Below the pieces are notes generated by a model, which saw only the letters and a list, made by a program, of their open reading frames with translations, did no database searches and was not told the DNA's origin. DNA of 64,000 nt, from assembly GCA_019828545.1 (NCBI GenBank), contig JACVRA010000248.1, positions 124,001 through 188,000 on the forward strand, in the 5' to 3' direction. The DNA is from Paracamarosporium sp. OC-R06-R3 (Eukaryota > Ascomycota > Dothideomycetes > Pleosporales > Didymosphaeriaceae). This document shows positions 20,396 to 30,177 of this stretch, one piece after another. The translations under genes were made by a program, and so were the position numbers. Within the stretch, counting starts at the first letter, position 1. Every line of letters starts with the position of its first letter.

Positions 20396-21475
20396 ATGAA
20401 TTCTATCGAATACGTTCGTAATGCACACGTCGAAGTCGCAATCAATGGGGCGATTGAGCAGTTCTTGGAGCTGTATCCGGAGGAAAATATATTCGAACGA
20501 GATATTTCTGGACCTTCAGATCAGTCGTCGCCCTCCAATACATCTGAATGGAATACGAAACATACAGCCTCTGGTGGACGAGTTGATGGGGTAAGAGATG
20601 AACTCTGGGATGTGCTCTTGACGAACAAGCATTCGTATGAGCCGGTGTCGGCGTGCAGATTTATGTCAGAGCTGCAGACAGACTTCTCATTTCCCAAACC
20701 CGACTCGTTTCCTATGCACCCATACTTCATAGATGATTCTCACGATGATACTGATAACGCATTTGGGAGCACTGCAATACGAATCCTTAATTCTTCGAGA
20801 GGACCGAGTCTAGCAGAGCTTCAGTCCGATCGATGGCATAAGAGATTGCTTGAGCACTCGAACCTTGTTTTCTCTGGGAGGATTTTCACACCATCATGGA
20901 AAGGACAAAGCCAAGACTGGTTATGGAAACGACGTTCGGATGGAACCACATGCGACTACGTAAAAAAATTGAAATTGAGTCGATTCAAGCACCAGGTAAC
21001 CGATGGTCGTCGATCGATTTCTATCTCAGATCTCGCTATCAGTGGCATGGCGGCTCTGGTGAGCTCAGCCAGCGCTCTCATCATGTACAACTACGAATTC
21101 AGTCATTACTCCAAGCAACAAATGCACGACTGCCTCCTTCTGGGCAGCTTCAGCTGCTTCATCTGGGAACCCTCGACAACAACCTTTGTAGCTGCAGCTC
21201 TCCTTCATGGCATTGCGACGGTCGCATACTACGAGTGTCGCTCTATAGACAAACTTAGGGGATTGTTCCTGGGAATCAGTGTATTGAGCGGGAGCTGTAT
21301 GGGGATATACGAAGGCATGAGCATGGAAAGTGTATTAGTCGGTGTCCTGCCATTGACTATCACTCTATGTTTGTTTCTGTGTACGGGGATGAACTCGATG
21401 CTGAAAATGATTGGATACTGTGAGGATAAGATGATCAGAGCAGAGAAAGATCTTGAATCCCAGGGTGGAAGGTGA
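20396..21475 (+). CDS. unrecognised membrane protein
   Basis: One uninterrupted frame of 359 aa starts at an ATG. Residues 1-205 are hydrophilic and predicted cytosolic or disordered in part. The C-terminal 150 residues hold about four hydrophobic segments (LAISGMAALVSSASALIM, CLLLGSFSCFIW to AAALLHGIATVAYY, GLFLGISVLSGSCMGIY, VLVGVLPLTITLCLFLCTG) and a short charged end. The layout, soluble N-terminus then a membrane bundle, is like the gene at 18492, although I see no clear similarity between them. No family recognised. Confidence 0.62.
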   Translation: MNSIEYVRNAHVEVAINGAIEQFLELYPEENIFERDISGPSDQSSPSNTSEWNTKHTASGGRVDGVRDELWDVLLTNKHSYEPVSACRFMSELQTDFSFPKPDSFPMHPYFIDDSHDDTDNAFGSTAIRILNSSRGPSLAELQSDRWHKRLLEHSNLVFSGRIFTPSWKGQSQDWLWKRRSDGTTCDYVKKLKLSRFKHQVTDGRRSISISDLAISGMAALVSSASALIMYNYEFSHYSKQQMHDCLLLGSFSCFIWEPSTTTFVAAALLHGIATVAYYECRSIDKLRGLFLGISVLSGSCMGIYEGMSMESVLVGVLPLTITLCLFLCTGMNSMLKMIGYCEDKMIRAEKDLESQGGR

Positions 21476-22180
21476 TGCCTAGCTTGATATTCCCATGTTG
21501 TGCTATTTGCGCCAGCGAGGTGTCGATCTCGCTCAATGCCTCGCTGGTGCAAAGGGTACGAGAGTTGTGGTTATTATAGCCATTATGTGGCGCATGGGTA
21601 ATTCATTTTAGGTCTCTTATCTCAACAGTCAATCGTTACGAAACACAGTAATCTGTTAGCACCAACACAGGCTCATCCAATACCTTCTACTTAGCTATTC
21701 ACTACATCTGACACAGCCAGTCTCATATCGAGTTTTTAAACATATCATCTACATCTTGGTGTAATAAAAGCTGCAATACATTCCCAACCTGTTGACCTAG
21801 TTCTATACCCTTTGTACTGAACTACCCCAACTCTCAAACTCACAGCGCCAGATTCATCGCGCGGCCTACCAAACCCCTGATACAATCTTTCCACCTCTCC
21901 CGTAAATTCAGCATGGAGCTGCACACAAAGTCGAGGCTTTAGGCTAGACACTCGGCGCTCAAAGTTGGAGAAGTTTTGTCCTATGTTTTCATGCTTAAGA
22001 TCCTTTTTGTTTCTCTCTCCGAGAACCAAGTTAAGAGTCGCTTGGTTGCGAGACCCAGAATCAATGGCAAGGAATTCTCACAACAAACAAATTGGGTACG
22101 CGCGAGTAGCTAAGATAATATGAAGAAAGGGTGGATTACTACATAAATTTCAAAACCGATGGAATGAATACTTCGCTCTT
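21476..22180. other. convergent intergenic region
   Basis: This 705-bp stretch lies between the 3' ends of two convergent genes. I see no ORF or RNA gene to report. Confidence 0.5.
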
Positions 22181-23479
22181 TCACAAATGAGGTAAGAAAT
22201 TCGACCAATGAATATCCCGATAAACAGCCATTGGAAGTGCGCGAAGGCTCGCGAGAGACTCCGCTAGCACTACCGTCCGATCAACAACATACAATACTAC
22301 AAAGGGGCCATAGAGTGTGAATTTTGCCCACGGCGGCAGGGCAGAAGCAAGCTGCATGACACTACTGGCTTCCATATTAAGGACCCAACGCCCTATATTT
22401 GGTGCACAATACGTTCCTGCTGGTATCCCCAGCATATACAACATGATCAAGCCAAAGTCAGTACAATTCGATACCAGCCAAAGGTACCATTCAATACGGG
22501 AAGGAAATGCAGCTATCCACGCAAATCCTATATGAAGCCCATAGTATACAATCTGGAAAACTAGAATGTATATGGTTAGGATCATACTTACGCCGTCTTG
22601 CGGGAGCACCCTACTATTGGGAAATGTTCGCGCTGGTCGGCGTGTATTGCTCGCCTTGCGTTCCTGTCCCAATACCACTGAGAAACCGAACCAGAATGGG
22701 GTAATGAGGCTCTTTGGATCTGGAGAAGGTTTCACAAAATCGAGTGGAGTTATAGTGTAAGAGATTCCGAGATTGGTGTTGTTACCGGGTCGTTGACAAA
22801 GCATTTGGATATTGGCATTGATTGGCAGAGGTCTCTGGATCTCCGGATCCAGCGGTTTGAAATACCAGAAGAAGAATATGTGTACTGTGCAAAGGATGAA
22901 GGCAAGCATTGTTACTTCAAGCGTTGAGAATTGCAGTCCTGACGCGACGCGCGCTATGCAAGCAACGCAGAACCAAGCCATTTGCATAAGAGTAACGAAA
23001 CGTGCCAATCCGTTTGCTTTGTCCAAGCTCGTGATGTCCTCTATGTTTATGTTCGGCATTTCGACGTGTTTGTGTTCGACAAGGTAGGCAAGCTGTTGGC
23101 TATCGACTGGGAAAGCCTCGCAGTCGAGAGGCACGATTAAGATTCCGCCCATGTCAGCAAAAAAGCCGTGGCGCATGGTCCATTCAGGGTATCCGAGACG
23201 AGAAAACACTTTCACCGATTGAAGTGCCGATAACCATTGTTCAGCTGCTGTCGCTACGAGCACTTCGGGAAAGAAGACAGCAAAGAGTTGCCAGCGGAAC
23301 TTGTACAACAGAGCGCGGTAGCCTCGGCGAGAGTCAAGCGGTGGTATATGGAGACAAAGACAGCTCCAGGTGCATAGCCAAACAGTAGAAAGTGTGCTAG
23401 ACAGCAGATCCCGAGTCCCCCGGATATCTAAGGTCGACATCCAGCCTTGCACAACATCGGATGGTGGATGATACGTCAT
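22181..23479 (-). CDS. fungal multi-pass membrane protein of unknown function
   Basis: The frame gives 432 aa from the first ATG. The start is uncertain: in-frame codons before it read ISILLLPIPGQ, like the end of a signal sequence, and a TAA lies a little further up, so a short 5' exon is likely. The N-terminal segment (GWMSTLDIRGTRDLL, then LSTVWLCTWSCLCLHIP) is a pattern I associate with a large family of uncharacterised ascomycete membrane proteins. Further hydrophobic helices lie near residues 160-210, 300-330 and 335-410. It is divergent from the FAD oxidoreductase at 24560. Confidence 0.68.
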   Translation of the reverse strand: MTYHPPSDVVQGWMSTLDIRGTRDLLSSTLSTVWLCTWSCLCLHIPPLDSRRGYRALLYKFRWQLFAVFFPEVLVATAAEQWLSALQSVKVFSRLGYPEWTMRHGFFADMGGILIVPLDCEAFPVDSQQLAYLVEHKHVEMPNINIEDITSLDKANGLARFVTLMQMAWFCVACIARVASGLQFSTLEVTMLAFILCTVHIFFFWYFKPLDPEIQRPLPINANIQMLCQRPGNNTNLGISYTITPLDFVKPSPDPKSLITPFWFGFSVVLGQERKASNTRRPARTFPNSRVLPQDGVSMILTIYILVFQIVYYGLHIGFAWIAAFPSRIEWYLWLVSNCTDFGLIMLYMLGIPAGTYCAPNIGRWVLNMEASSVMQLASALPPWAKFTLYGPFVVLYVVDRTVVLAESLASLRALPMAVYRDIHWSNFLPHL

Positions 23480-23985
23480 CTGGTGATAATTATAGATTTG
23501 TCCTGGAATCGGCAGTAGTAGAATAGAGATTATCTTGGGTTAGACGCGTGCAGAAAAGTAGCGTAACGACGATCTGAGAAGGTTTGGAAGTCTCCGGTCA
23601 TGCTATATATATGACGAGGCTCAGTATAATGAGCTCGATTTTGATCATACGGCCTGAGAGACCTTAGCGCTGTGACCGAATAGTCAATACAAACGGACTC
23701 CTTCGTAGTCTTGCAATTGGGTAAGAGGTGATGCCACACTGAGAGACAAACAACTCACCCAAGTAAGCTTGTACGATGTATAATGAGGGGTTTCCGAACT
23801 GACACGTTGGACAGATAACCACGACCTATCACTTGATCGCACAGACACGGATCAACCTCTGATCTAATAGTCGTGGCGCTTTGTTATCTTTTGTCAGACC
23901 TTATATTGTTTGCCCTCCTGTCCTCTCTTAATCTTGTATCTGCCTCAAGCCTCCTAGTTCAGTGGTTCTACCTTCTAGCGACAAA
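23480..23985. other. intergenic region upstream of membrane protein
   Basis: This probably holds the promoter and missing 5' exon of the minus-strand gene. No complete frame is convincing. Confidence 0.45.
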
Positions 23986-24485
23986 ATCCACCATCATTCC
24001 ACTTGCACCCATCATTTCACTCGCGACCTACCAGTTCACTCACGATACACTAATTCACTTGTAACCCACCAAGGAACTCGCAACCCACCAAGGAACTCGC
24101 AACCAAGGTACCCGCGACCTACAAATCGCTCCTAACCCATCAAGCGACTCGCAACCAAGTAGCTCGCAACCAAGCAACTCGCAACCCATCAAGTGACCCG
24201 CAACCTGTGAATCGCTCGAAATCTACCAGCGACTCACAATCAAACGACCCGTAACCTATCAATCACTCGAATCTACCCAGGGACCCGCAACCTGTACATC
24301 GCTCGAAATCTACCAGCGACTCACAATCAAGTGACTCGCAACCCATCAATCCACTTGCAACCCATCAGTTCACTTGTAACCCACCATTCCGCGTGCAACC
24401 CATCATTCTACTTACAACCCATCATTCTACTTGTAACCGATTATTCCACTTGCGACCCGTCACTTCACTTGCACACATCATTTTA
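23986..24485. repeat. degenerate minisatellite, unit about 17-19 bp
   Basis: The stretch is built from variants of ACTCGCAACCCATCA joined by short spacers, with unit ends of CCATCATTC or CCACCAAGG. Two longer blocks containing TCGCTCGAAATCTACCAGCG and the following GACTCACAATCAA recur near 24211 and 24299, a higher-order duplication. The array ends about 75 bp before the ATG of the FAD oxidoreductase, so it lies in its promoter or 5' UTR. Confidence 0.75.
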
Positions 24486-24559
24486 TTCCCAGTCAATTCA
24501 CAATAAGCATCTGTGCTCATCTTAACTACTTTGCAAGCTCTTCCTCGCCTCCCGTCACT

Positions 24560-26209
24560 ATGGCACCTCATGAGGAGATAGTCGCTAGTATCTCAGCTGC
24601 AGTTACAGACTTCTTTGGCCGCAAACAATCTTTTCGCATATTCCATGGATCTACTAATACCACGAGGCCAGCCCACAATGATCATATCGTCGATGTTAGT
24701 TCGCTTTCTAATATCTTGAAGGTGGACGCAAGCTCCAGAACAGCAATCATTGAACCAAATGTCCCTATGGACACGCTGGTCCAAACCACACTTGCTCATG
24801 GGATGATCCCACCTATTGTGATGGAGTTTCCGGGAATCACTGTGGGGGGTGGATACGCGGGATCTGCCGGGGAAAGCAGCTCATTCAAGTACGGATATTT
24901 CAATGAGATCATCAAATCAGTTGAAATCGTTCTTGGTAATGGAGAGGTAAGTTTCCTTTTTGTTCCAGCAAATGCATGTCTGCAATTCGTATCTCGCTGA
25001 AGCCATTTTCTAACTGATTGCAGTGAGTGACCGGTCTTGTCTTTTGCCTGTCTATCCACCAGATTTAATGCTAACTCTATCTTCTCATCTAGAGTGATCA
25101 CGGCTTCTGACACTGTAAACGCCGACTTATTCCACGGAGCCGCAGGTGCTCTCGGGAGTCTTGGTATAACAACCAAACTTGAATTAAGGTTGATACCGGC
25201 AAAGCGGTTTGTCAAGTTGGTCTATCATCCGTACCTAAACGCTCATAACACCATCGCCGCTCTCCAAGAGGCGACGAGCAGGCCCGACATCGACTATGTG
25301 GACGCCATCCTATTCTCGAATACCCATGGAGTCCTAATGACTGGCCAGCTATGCGATGAACTTCCATCTTCTAATTGTCCACAGACCTTTAGTGGACCGT
25401 GGGACTCGTGGTTCTATATTCATACAATGAACAAACCCCTCGATCGAACGTCGGTGGACTACATACCCATAGCTGAGTACTTGTTTCGATACGACCGAGG
25501 GGGTTTCTGGGTCGGCAAGCAAGCATTCAACTACTTTAGCCTGGTTCCGTTCAACCATTTTACACGGTGGTTCCTCGATGACTTCTTGCATACGCGAACG
25601 ATGTATCGTGCTTTATGTGGGAGCAATATGTCATTTATGACAATGATACAAGATCTTTCGCTGCCGTACGATACGGTCGAAGAGTTTATTGAGTACACAG
25701 CACAGGAGCTTGCAATCTGGCCTCTGTGGCTGTGTCCTCTTCGCGCTGCCCAACCACCGACATTTCATCCTTGCAGTGTTGGTCCTGAAGGTGGGTTAGC
25801 CAAGCCAATGCTCAATATCGGTCTGTGGGGGCCGGCATCCAGAGATATCAAGAAGTTTGTACAGCAGAACCGGCATCTCGAGGCACGCCTTACCGAACTA
25901 GGCGGTCGTAAGGTCCTCTACTCTCATACCTACTACACAGAAGACGAGTTTTGGGATTTGTATGACAAGGACTGGTACGAGGCGTTGCGACGACGCTACT
26001 ATGCTACAACTTTACCGAGCGTCTATGACAAGATCAAGATTGACGTTGCTCGACAATTAGATATACAACAACTGCCATGGATCCGCAGAATGAAGTATTC
26101 ATGGCCTTGGGCAGGATGTATAGGTATCTGGCATGTAATCCGGAGCAAAGAATATCTCCTTCACAAGCGGCTGGGGTGGATGAGGTCAGAGCCAGGAAGG
26201 CAAGAGTGA
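24560..26209 (+). CDS. FAD-linked oxidoreductase, DHCR24/DWF1-like
   Basis: The protein resembles 24-dehydrocholesterol (delta-24 sterol) reductases of the FAD-linked oxidase superfamily; the substrate in this fungus is unknown. Exon 1 is 24560-24945 and exon 2 is 25093-26209, giving 500 aa. The FAD-binding part shows FRIFHGSTNTTRP, VDVSSLSNILKVD, IIEPNVPMDTLV, VMEFPGITVGGGYAGSAGES and GALGSLGITTKLEL; the C-terminal part has the family's WLCPLR and YYTEDEFW segments. The N-terminal membrane helix of animal DHCR24 is absent, but RRMKYSWPW near the C-terminus fits. The two exons join in frame only if 24946-25092 is removed in two nested steps (see the twin-intron entry). Confidence 0.85.
24946..25092 (+). 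other. putative spliceosomal twin intron (stwintron), D1,2 type
   Basis: A single intron starting at GTAAGT (24947) cannot restore the reading frame with any acceptor. A complete internal intron, 24947-25023, has donor GTAAGT, branch TCTAACTGA and acceptor TTGCAG. Removing it joins G24946 to TGAGTG at 25024, creating a new donor GTGAGTG. The external intron then ends at ATCTAG (25092), with a possible branch GCTAACT. The codon becomes GA+A and the protein reads GNGE-VITASD, as the family expects. The external donor is thus split between its first and second bases. Confidence 0.75.
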
Positions 26210-26766
26210 GCACTGAGCCCTTAGTTCAATCCGTCAGTTGCCCAGGGAATCCAATGAGTACAAAACTTTGCATTACAAACATCAGTAATAGCTCACTCTC
26301 AGTCTACGGAAGAGGTCTGGCGTTTAGTGTTATCCTATTCTGGTATGCACTCTTCGATAACGCTTAGCCTGAACTGTGTGCGAAGTGGAATTTGATATTG
26401 GGCGCTTGGAGTTCGATGCTCGAGAAGATTCATTCTATATTCATGATTTTTGAAGCAACTTTGATACTTTCTGTGGCACTTGGTCTTGGAGGCTTTTGGT
26501 TGTGGCTACTAAGATGAATGGGAAGCTGTCCTCTTATCTTTTCATAGGGCTGGTTCGAAAGAAAACAACTCCCGCTTGAAATGACTCTTTATGGAAGGGT
26601 ATGAAGTTAATGAACGAGCCTGACAAATCACATATGTCTAAGCAATCGGATACAATGACTTCTTCACGTTCCGCACGTTCATTCTTGTTCTTCGTCTGTT
26701 TGTAACATGACACTCCGTCTACCTTACGCTAGTCACCCTACCTCTCCTATAGAAGCACTTATGGAA
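26210..26766. other. convergent intergenic region
   Basis: This 557-bp region holds the 3' UTRs of two convergent genes. No gene is visible. Confidence 0.5.
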
Positions 26767-28755
26767 CTAAAACCCATCCCACTGCTCCGGCGGATACCTC
26801 TCCATCCCCACACAAACACCCTCCCACAAGAACCTGCTCTCCGCGCCCCACCTTCCCCGCCTATCCCACCCATTCACTGGCCACATAGGCACATAGCAGT
26901 ATTCACCAACACCGCACTTCTCCTCACATCCCACATCCTGCTCAGCCCAGCCCAGCCACGCAACTAATTCTTGGAGATCCTGCTCCCACCTTGACGCTCG
27001 CTTCCTGATGACGTAGGGCAAGAGTATTTTCGGTGGATCGGATGGGGACGCTGGGGCTTCGAAGTGCATGAACCAGTGGTATTCGACGTGTAGGGCGATC
27101 TTGATGACGGTACTGCAGAGACCGTGGAGCGTTTCGGTGATGACTTGGCCGAAGACGAGGTCTTCGTCTGTCGAGGAGGCGTCTTCATCAGTGGTATATT
27201 GGGAGACACAGCGATTGAGGGTAGTTTGTGCGAGCGGTGAGTGCGTGCTAAAGAGCTCGTCGAGCTCGTCTTTGTGATACGGTCTTGGAGTAGGATATTC
27301 GAAGAACGGTAGCAGGAACCAGTGTGTGAGTTGACGGATTTTTGTTAGCCAGGCTTTGAGCGAGGCTTGTTCGTCGTCCGTATCTGGTATGTCTTTTGAA
27401 AGGTAGCCGAGGAGCGTCCTGAGCTCGTCCCTGTATCGTGCGACGATGTCTTTTGCGATATAAGACCAATCGATTCTCGATCCATCGTGTGAGGCTTCAA
27501 GGCTGTTCTGCAGTCGTTTCTCTACGGCCTCACGCATGTATCGCCCATCTTGTTCATCCACACTGGTCAACCGATGCTGCCTTCGCCGTCGTTGCAGTTC
27601 TAAAAGTTCTTTCTCCTGTTCCGGACCGCTTAAGAAGGGCTTTGACTTCCATCTACCATCAAGTGCCAGTCCAAGGCGTTCAACGTCTTGAGCAATCCGT
27701 ACGCGGGATTGATTCTGCAATCCCGGCTCGTAGAAAGAGAAGACGCCCCCCGCATCAAGCCTCATGCGTGCATCATCCGTGTACCGTTTTGCAGCAGCAG
27801 AGAACCAGAACCAATTCGACGTGTTGCGAAATGGCTCTCTCGGATCGCTCATCCCGGGCCCATGAGGTCCCTCATCTTCGATGGTTACTAGTCTAGCTCG
27901 GGCGCCGAGTTGAATCGGTCTTTGTAGCCACGGTCGCTGTGGTCCACTATAGAAGGGTGCCTCACTCTCAGACACATACGGCGCGGATACATTCAAGTTC
28001 GACACCAGCTTCAGGGAAGGGCTCTCAAAGTCACACCAGATAAGTTCAAATCCCGCGTTCATCCTCACGATGGCTTCGTAGCCCCACCCCTTTCCTCCGA
28101 GGCCACTATTGGCCAACCACTTGCACAGCTCTCTAGCACGGAAGTACTCATCCGCAAGCGGATTCCAGTGCTCTGGTGGATGGCCTCCAGGTGGCCTCCG
28201 GGGTGGGTCTCCTTCGTCTTGACCCTGCTCTTCGTGTCCTCGTCCAGGAGGCCTTTTGTCAGGCGGTCTGCCACCAGGAGGTCGGCCCCATCCCGGTCTC
28301 TTTACCCCCTCAGTCCCGTTCTTGAGAAACACCATCTGACTCCATGTTCCGTCCCCCATTAGATTCGCACTTGCGCCGTCAAAATACACAGCTCTTACAT
28401 CTTTGGCCGTCCGGTAGGTAAGCATTCGACTATCCGGCATATTTCCCATAATCGCATATGCCATATAGACATCGAAAGCGAGCCATTCCGGGCTAGGCAC
28501 CGCATCATTGTCGTGGCGGCCGTGGTAAAACAGGGTGTGACGTGGGATGGTCACCGATGCGATAGTATGGCCATTAGGAAAGAGGGTTTGCGGGTGCACG
28601 GAGAGAAGGGCGGAAAGAGAGTGGGTTATGTGTGGTGATGGAGAGGTAAAGTTTAGGAAGGGGAGAAACGATGGAGAAGACGATGCTTGAACAAGTGGGA
28701 CAGAAGCGAGAACGCTAACAAAGACCGCTTGGAATGACATGGTGTGGATATACAT
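26767..28755 (-). CDS. large secreted protein of unknown function
   Basis: An intronless frame gives 662 aa. A signal peptide is clear (FQAVFVSVLASVPLVQA, best read from the second Met). The mature chain has several N-glycosylation sequons (NFTS, NGTE, NVSA, NTSN). A Pro/Gly/Arg-rich low-complexity insert with repeated PPG/RPP lies at about residues 155-200. Trp-rich segments follow (YHWFMHF, WLGWAEQ) and a Cys-containing C-terminus (GCEEKCGVGEYCYVPMWPVNGW). There is no membrane anchor after the signal. I recognise no enzyme motif. It is divergent from the SigF-like gene. Confidence 0.8.
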   Translation of the reverse strand: MYIHTMSFQAVFVSVLASVPLVQASSSPSFLPFLNFTSPSPHITHSLSALLSVHPQTLFPNGHTIASVTIPRHTLFYHGRHDNDAVPSPEWLAFDVYMAYAIMGNMPDSRMLTYRTAKDVRAVYFDGASANLMGDGTWSQMVFLKNGTEGVKRPGWGRPPGGRPPDKRPPGRGHEEQGQDEGDPPRRPPGGHPPEHWNPLADEYFRARELCKWLANSGLGGKGWGYEAIVRMNAGFELIWCDFESPSLKLVSNLNVSAPYVSESEAPFYSGPQRPWLQRPIQLGARARLVTIEDEGPHGPGMSDPREPFRNTSNWFWFSAAAKRYTDDARMRLDAGGVFSFYEPGLQNQSRVRIAQDVERLGLALDGRWKSKPFLSGPEQEKELLELQRRRRQHRLTSVDEQDGRYMREAVEKRLQNSLEASHDGSRIDWSYIAKDIVARYRDELRTLLGYLSKDIPDTDDEQASLKAWLTKIRQLTHWFLLPFFEYPTPRPYHKDELDELFSTHSPLAQTTLNRCVSQYTTDEDASSTDEDLVFGQVITETLHGLCSTVIKIALHVEYHWFMHFEAPASPSDPPKILLPYVIRKRASRWEQDLQELVAWLGWAEQDVGCEEKCGVGEYCYVPMWPVNGWDRRGRWGAESRFLWEGVCVGMERYPPEQWDGF

Positions 28756-29380
28756 TGAGCAAGAGTCAAATGATCATGTCGATGCCATTCTCGATGAGGT
28801 GGAGCTCAGCACTCTGATGCTGGAGCTGAACTTGGGTTCACGATAGGCTTTCTTATCGCCTCGCGCATCGGTGACGCGTCATCCAATCGTCTGCCAGACT
28901 GGGATAGACTCACGTTCTCGCGAATAGATAACGAGGGTGACTAAAAACACAGAATCCAGAACAGGGAAAAATCATAGAAGGTAACTCCGCATGTATCCCC
29001 TTGCATGACTTGAGTTGGGCAGAAGTTCGTACCGTGCAAGACGCGCGCGAGTCATGTACCAAACCCGGAGGGGCAACGCAGCATCGGTCGCTTAACAGCT
29101 CTTGGTCGTCAACGGTGACCAGGTCTGCATTCTGCTACCATCGTGGGATCTTCATCAGAAGATGATCGCGTCGTCAATCTTGTCGCGTTAAAGCGCAATC
29201 GTGATGCTAGTCAAGCTCTGAATCCACCAGTCGTTCGAGCACGGTGGTGCGACGGATGACGTCAACGCAAGCATGTGAAAGTCGAGCTCCAACCCACGAC
29301 CTCACAACGCCATTCCATCTTCAACTCTCCCTGAACGACCCACAGCCAGCTATCAATCCCTCGAGGTCCAGGTAACCGCA
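28756..29380. promoter_or_regulatory. shared upstream region of secreted protein and SigF-like gene
   Basis: The 625 bp between two divergent start codons must contain both promoters. No specific site is assigned. Confidence 0.5.
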
Positions 29381-30177
29381 ATGGAAAACCCAGGTTCGTG
29401 ACCCTAGACCCTATGATTAACCGCAAGAGACTAACATCTCGCAGCGAAAGATATCACCGGTGTAATCCACCTGCTCACACAATCGCCGCCTTCAATACAG
29501 CGCGAAACAATCGAGACGTACTTCACACCTAATGCCTCATTTACACACCCCTTTTGCCGGACTGGAAGCTTCGACAACTCGCGATTTCTCATCAGAGCGA
29601 TATATCGATGGTACAAGATCTTGAGCCCCAAAATTGAGATAACGGTAAACTCAGTGGGTAAGTCATCAACTATCAGAAATCTCTGCTTGGGTTCAGACTG
29701 CGCAAAAGCACCAAGATGGGCCAGCCTAAAGCACGCTGACGAACCATGATAGCTTACGACGAACCAAACCTCCTCCTCTACGTAAACATCACCCAAATCT
29801 TCGGCATCTGGGTTATACCCTTCCACCGTGCGCGCGTAAACCTCACATCTGTCCTCGGGCTCAAGCACAACCGCGGCGACGGAAAATACTACATTCAGAG
29901 CCAGAACGATCTATACCAGACAGACGAGTTCGTCAAGTTCGTTATACCACCGAGCTGGATATTTGTGTGGCTGTGGCAGTTCTGGGCGACGTTTTTCTGC
30001 TTCTTGGGCGCTGCTGCGCTGTGGCCCATTAGCTATGCCGAACAGTGGATCTGGGAAGAAGGCGAGTCGCGGAAGGGCACTGATGGAAAGAGTGGACGAA
30101 GAGGCCGGGATTTGCTCGATGGCATTGAGCTGCAAGACCTTGAACGGAAAGCTTTGGTGAATAAACCGAGTAGGTAG
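29381..30177 (+). CDS. SigF-like NTF2-fold membrane protein
   Basis: Exons 29381-29393, 29445-29657 and 29753-30177 give 216 aa. The first exon encodes only MENP plus one base, and the first donor is GTTCGT. The N-terminal two-thirds is an NTF2-like alpha/beta cone (GVIHLLTQSPPSIQRETIETYF, FLIRAIYRWYKILSPKIEITV, then NLLLYVNITQIF and DLYQTDEFVKF). The name SigF-like NTF2 comes from databases and does not imply a sigma factor. The end has an amphipathic to transmembrane segment (WIFVWLWQFWATFFCFLGAAAL) and a charged tail, so it is probably a tail-anchored or monotopic ER or lipid-droplet protein (inference). The exact role is unknown. Confidence 0.8.

Noticed and set aside
23986..24485. Coding frame over the minisatellite (64 codons from 24331)
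   Set aside because: The peptide simply reflects translation of the repeat, with no conserved feature.
24947..25092. Frameshift pseudogene interpretation of the FAD oxidoreductase
   Set aside because: A one-base shift would be needed with a single intron, but the twin-intron reading explains the phase, both extra splice signals and the conserved junction residues without any mutation.
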